From contig NC_045147.1 in the NCBI RefSeq assembly GCF_008831285.2, forward strand, positions 21,406,981-21,470,980: a DNA stretch of 64,000 nucleotides. Direction: 5' to 3'. Below the pieces are notes generated by a model, which saw nothing but the letters and a program-made list of their open reading frames with translations, did not search any database and was not told where the DNA came from. Position numbers and translations under genes: made by a program. Source of the DNA: Nymphaea colorata. Lineage: Eukaryota > Streptophyta > Magnoliopsida > Nymphaeales > Nymphaeaceae. Shown here piece by piece: positions 62,401 through 64,000 of the stretch (position 1 is the stretch's first letter; every line of letters starts with the position of its first letter).

Positions 62401-63129
62401 GAAGTTAGGAAGCTTGGGAAAATTCATCATCCAAACCTTGTTCAACTCCTAGGCTACTATTGGACCCCTCAGCTGCAGCTCCTCATTTATGAATATGTTT
62501 CTGGTGGTAGCCTTTACACCCTTCTCCATGAGGAGCAAAATGGCAATTGCTTCACATGGTCAGAAAGGTTCGACATAATCTTAGGGATTGCCAAAGGTTT
62601 AGAGCACCTGCACCAATCTTGCAGGCCACCAATGATCCACTACAACCTCAAATCAAGCAATATACTCGTTGATGGACGGACTCGGGAGGCAAAGGTAGCT
62701 GATTTTGGGTTGGCAAAGTTGCTGCCCATGTTGGACCGTTATGTGCTTAGCAGCAAGATACAAAGTGCTCTTGGATACATGGCGCCAGAGTTTGCGTGCA
62801 GATCTGTAAAGATCAATGAGAAGTGTGATGTGTACGGCTTTGGAGTTCTAGTTTTGGAGGTGGTGACGGGGAAGAGGCCAGTGGAGTACATGGAAGATGA
62901 TGTTGTTGTTTTGATCGATGGGGTCAGGAGAGCTTTGGATGAAGGTAGAATTGCAGACTGGGTGGACGGTAGAATGGGTGGGAAATTCCCTACAGAGGAA
63001 GTTGTGCCTGTGGTGAAGTTAGGCTTGATCTGTACCTCACAGCTGCCATCAAATAGGCCAGCCATGGGGGAGGTGGTTCACATACTCGAATTGATACGCG
63101 GCCCGGCCGACAGCCGGGAAGAGTTATAA
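59428..63129 (+). CDS. LRR receptor-like kinase, IRK/PXC2 group, copy B, 2 exons
   Basis: Exons 59428-60818 and 61650-63129 are joined by an 831-bp phase-2 intron at the same codon as in copy A, giving 956 residues. The start ATG at 59428 (MGTLWGLLQLFLLSLLLAV) opens a clear signal peptide; the codon two triplets upstream is TTG, not ATG. LNDDVLGLIVFKADLHDPSS and the Cys-containing N-cap precede about 19 LRRs. A membrane helix lies at about 589-617. The kinase has GRGGFG (677-682), Lys698, HYNLKSSN (794-801, Asp replaced by Asn) and DFG (815-817). The kinase half differs from copy A at few residues (for example YRTV versus YHTV, IHH versus IRH); the ectodomain differs at many. Copy B ends PADSREEL where copy A stops at PAES. 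The role would be ligand sensing at the plasma membrane as in IRK/PXC2; the ligand is unknown. Confidence 0.94.
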
Positions 63130-63655
63130 TTAGTTAAAGAAGAATCCGGGTTTTCCGGAGAAGTGGAATCCGAAGTTTGGGCACTTGGGCATGGAAACAG
63201 CATGAAGGATGATGACCTGCAAAATGAACCGGGACCTCATTGTTGGGTTTGCGTTTCTCACCATTTCATTATCCTTCGGTTGGATGCTTGAAGTTCTTCT
63301 GATTCTCGGATTCCTCTTCACCGGACGATGACCCTTCGGTGTTCTCTTTTCCTTTTGGTAAAATTCTGCTAGGTATTTGTTCTTTATGTTTGTTTAGTAT
63401 GAGTTACATGTTTACTGAGGGAACAAGATGAGAGAGTAAATGTCTTAAAAGAAAAGCTTCCCTCTTCTAAAGAAAGGAATCTCTTTTTCCCCTTCCAATC
63501 TTTTTGATACATACATATCCACGTTTTTGCTTTAACTTGTGGGGCCTGAAATAATTTAGACTACCGTGAGTTAGCATCCTTGCTTCTTTTAATGATTAAA
63601 AATTTCACCCATCGGGTGGAAACTCGCTCCCTGCACGCACATGGGCATTCGTCCA
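63130..63655 (+). other. 3' UTR and 3' flank of kinase copy B
   Basis: Counterpart of 38175-38770, with the same ordered motifs up to GCACATGGGC near 63640. Beyond it, to 64000, no gene is visible. Confidence 0.6.
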
Positions 63656-64000
63656 TGTAGAAGCTTTATATCATGAGCGTGATAGCGACAAGTGGCGGAG
63701 GTTGATGCCTTATTTACGTGCAACTTCGTAGAAGTAACAATGATGTTGGGAAAAGAATATTGCTTATTGCTTATTCTGATTAGTACTCTAATGTTTTTTT
63801 TTTATTGTTTTTCACCTGTCAAGCGTGTATAATGTCAGTTTTATTTCCTCCCACTGAACTAGGCATTCATTTAGTTTTCTTTACAGGGATGTGCTCATCT
63901 TGAAATATGTTACCGTTATTACCCTGGAACAAGTTCATTGAACTTCGAAGTTCTTTTTCTCACTGTCTTGTTAAAGAGGCTATCTGCAAATTAATTGAGT
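63656..64000. other. Flank after copy B, nothing recognised
   Basis: AT-rich. It contains an AGTGGCGGAGG motif at 63691, like the terminus of the 272-720 element. Confidence 0.5.

Overview
The window is nuclear DNA of a flowering plant. It is AT-rich and carries many (TA)n and (CT)n microsatellites. Its genes have introns with GT/AG borders, some over 3 kb long, and the recognised proteins are plant families: an organelle-type rhodanese, a plastid FATTY ACID EXPORT protein and IRK/PXC2-type receptor kinases. The base composition does not look grass-like. I cannot name the species.

Six protein genes can be rebuilt exon by exon. From left to right they are: (1) a rhodanese of the TrhO/UPF0176 type, Arabidopsis STR7-like, minus strand, 6841-11780; (2) a two-exon gene for mitochondrial complex III subunit QCR10, plus strand, 13587-17086; (3) a FAX3-like plastid fatty-acid exporter, minus strand, 20382-25872; (4) an IRK/PXC2-like leucine-rich-repeat receptor kinase, copy A, plus strand, 34487-38174; (5) an AIMP1/Arc1p-like tRNA-binding OB-fold protein in 11 exons, minus strand, 45115-56664; (6) copy B of the receptor kinase, plus strand, 59428-63129. 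From memory, the Arabidopsis counterparts of (1), (2) and (5) lie close together on chromosome 2 (At2g40760, At2g40765, At2g40660). This part of the window therefore looks like an old conserved block, into which or beside which the FAX3-like gene and the kinase pair have come.

The two kinase genes are the most interesting part. They are dispersed duplicates on the same strand, about 21 kb apart, with the AIMP1-like gene on the opposite strand between them. Homology is not limited to the coding sequence. It covers the 3' flank, the intron position and phase, about 1 kb of 5' leader, the TATA region, a three-codon upstream ORF just before the start codon, and a promoter block. That promoter block sits about 200 bp from the TATA box in copy B but about 2.3 kb away in copy A. 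Both kinases have HYN in place of HRD in the catalytic loop, so they are probably pseudokinases or atypical kinases.

The remaining sequence (1-6840, 17087-20381, 25873-31100, 38500-45114, 56700-58100) holds no gene I can support. It contains microsatellites, degenerate tandem duplications, MITE-like inverted-repeat elements and palindrome-rich repeats. One GC-rich stretch at 29577-29980 may be part of an unrecognised minus-strand gene.
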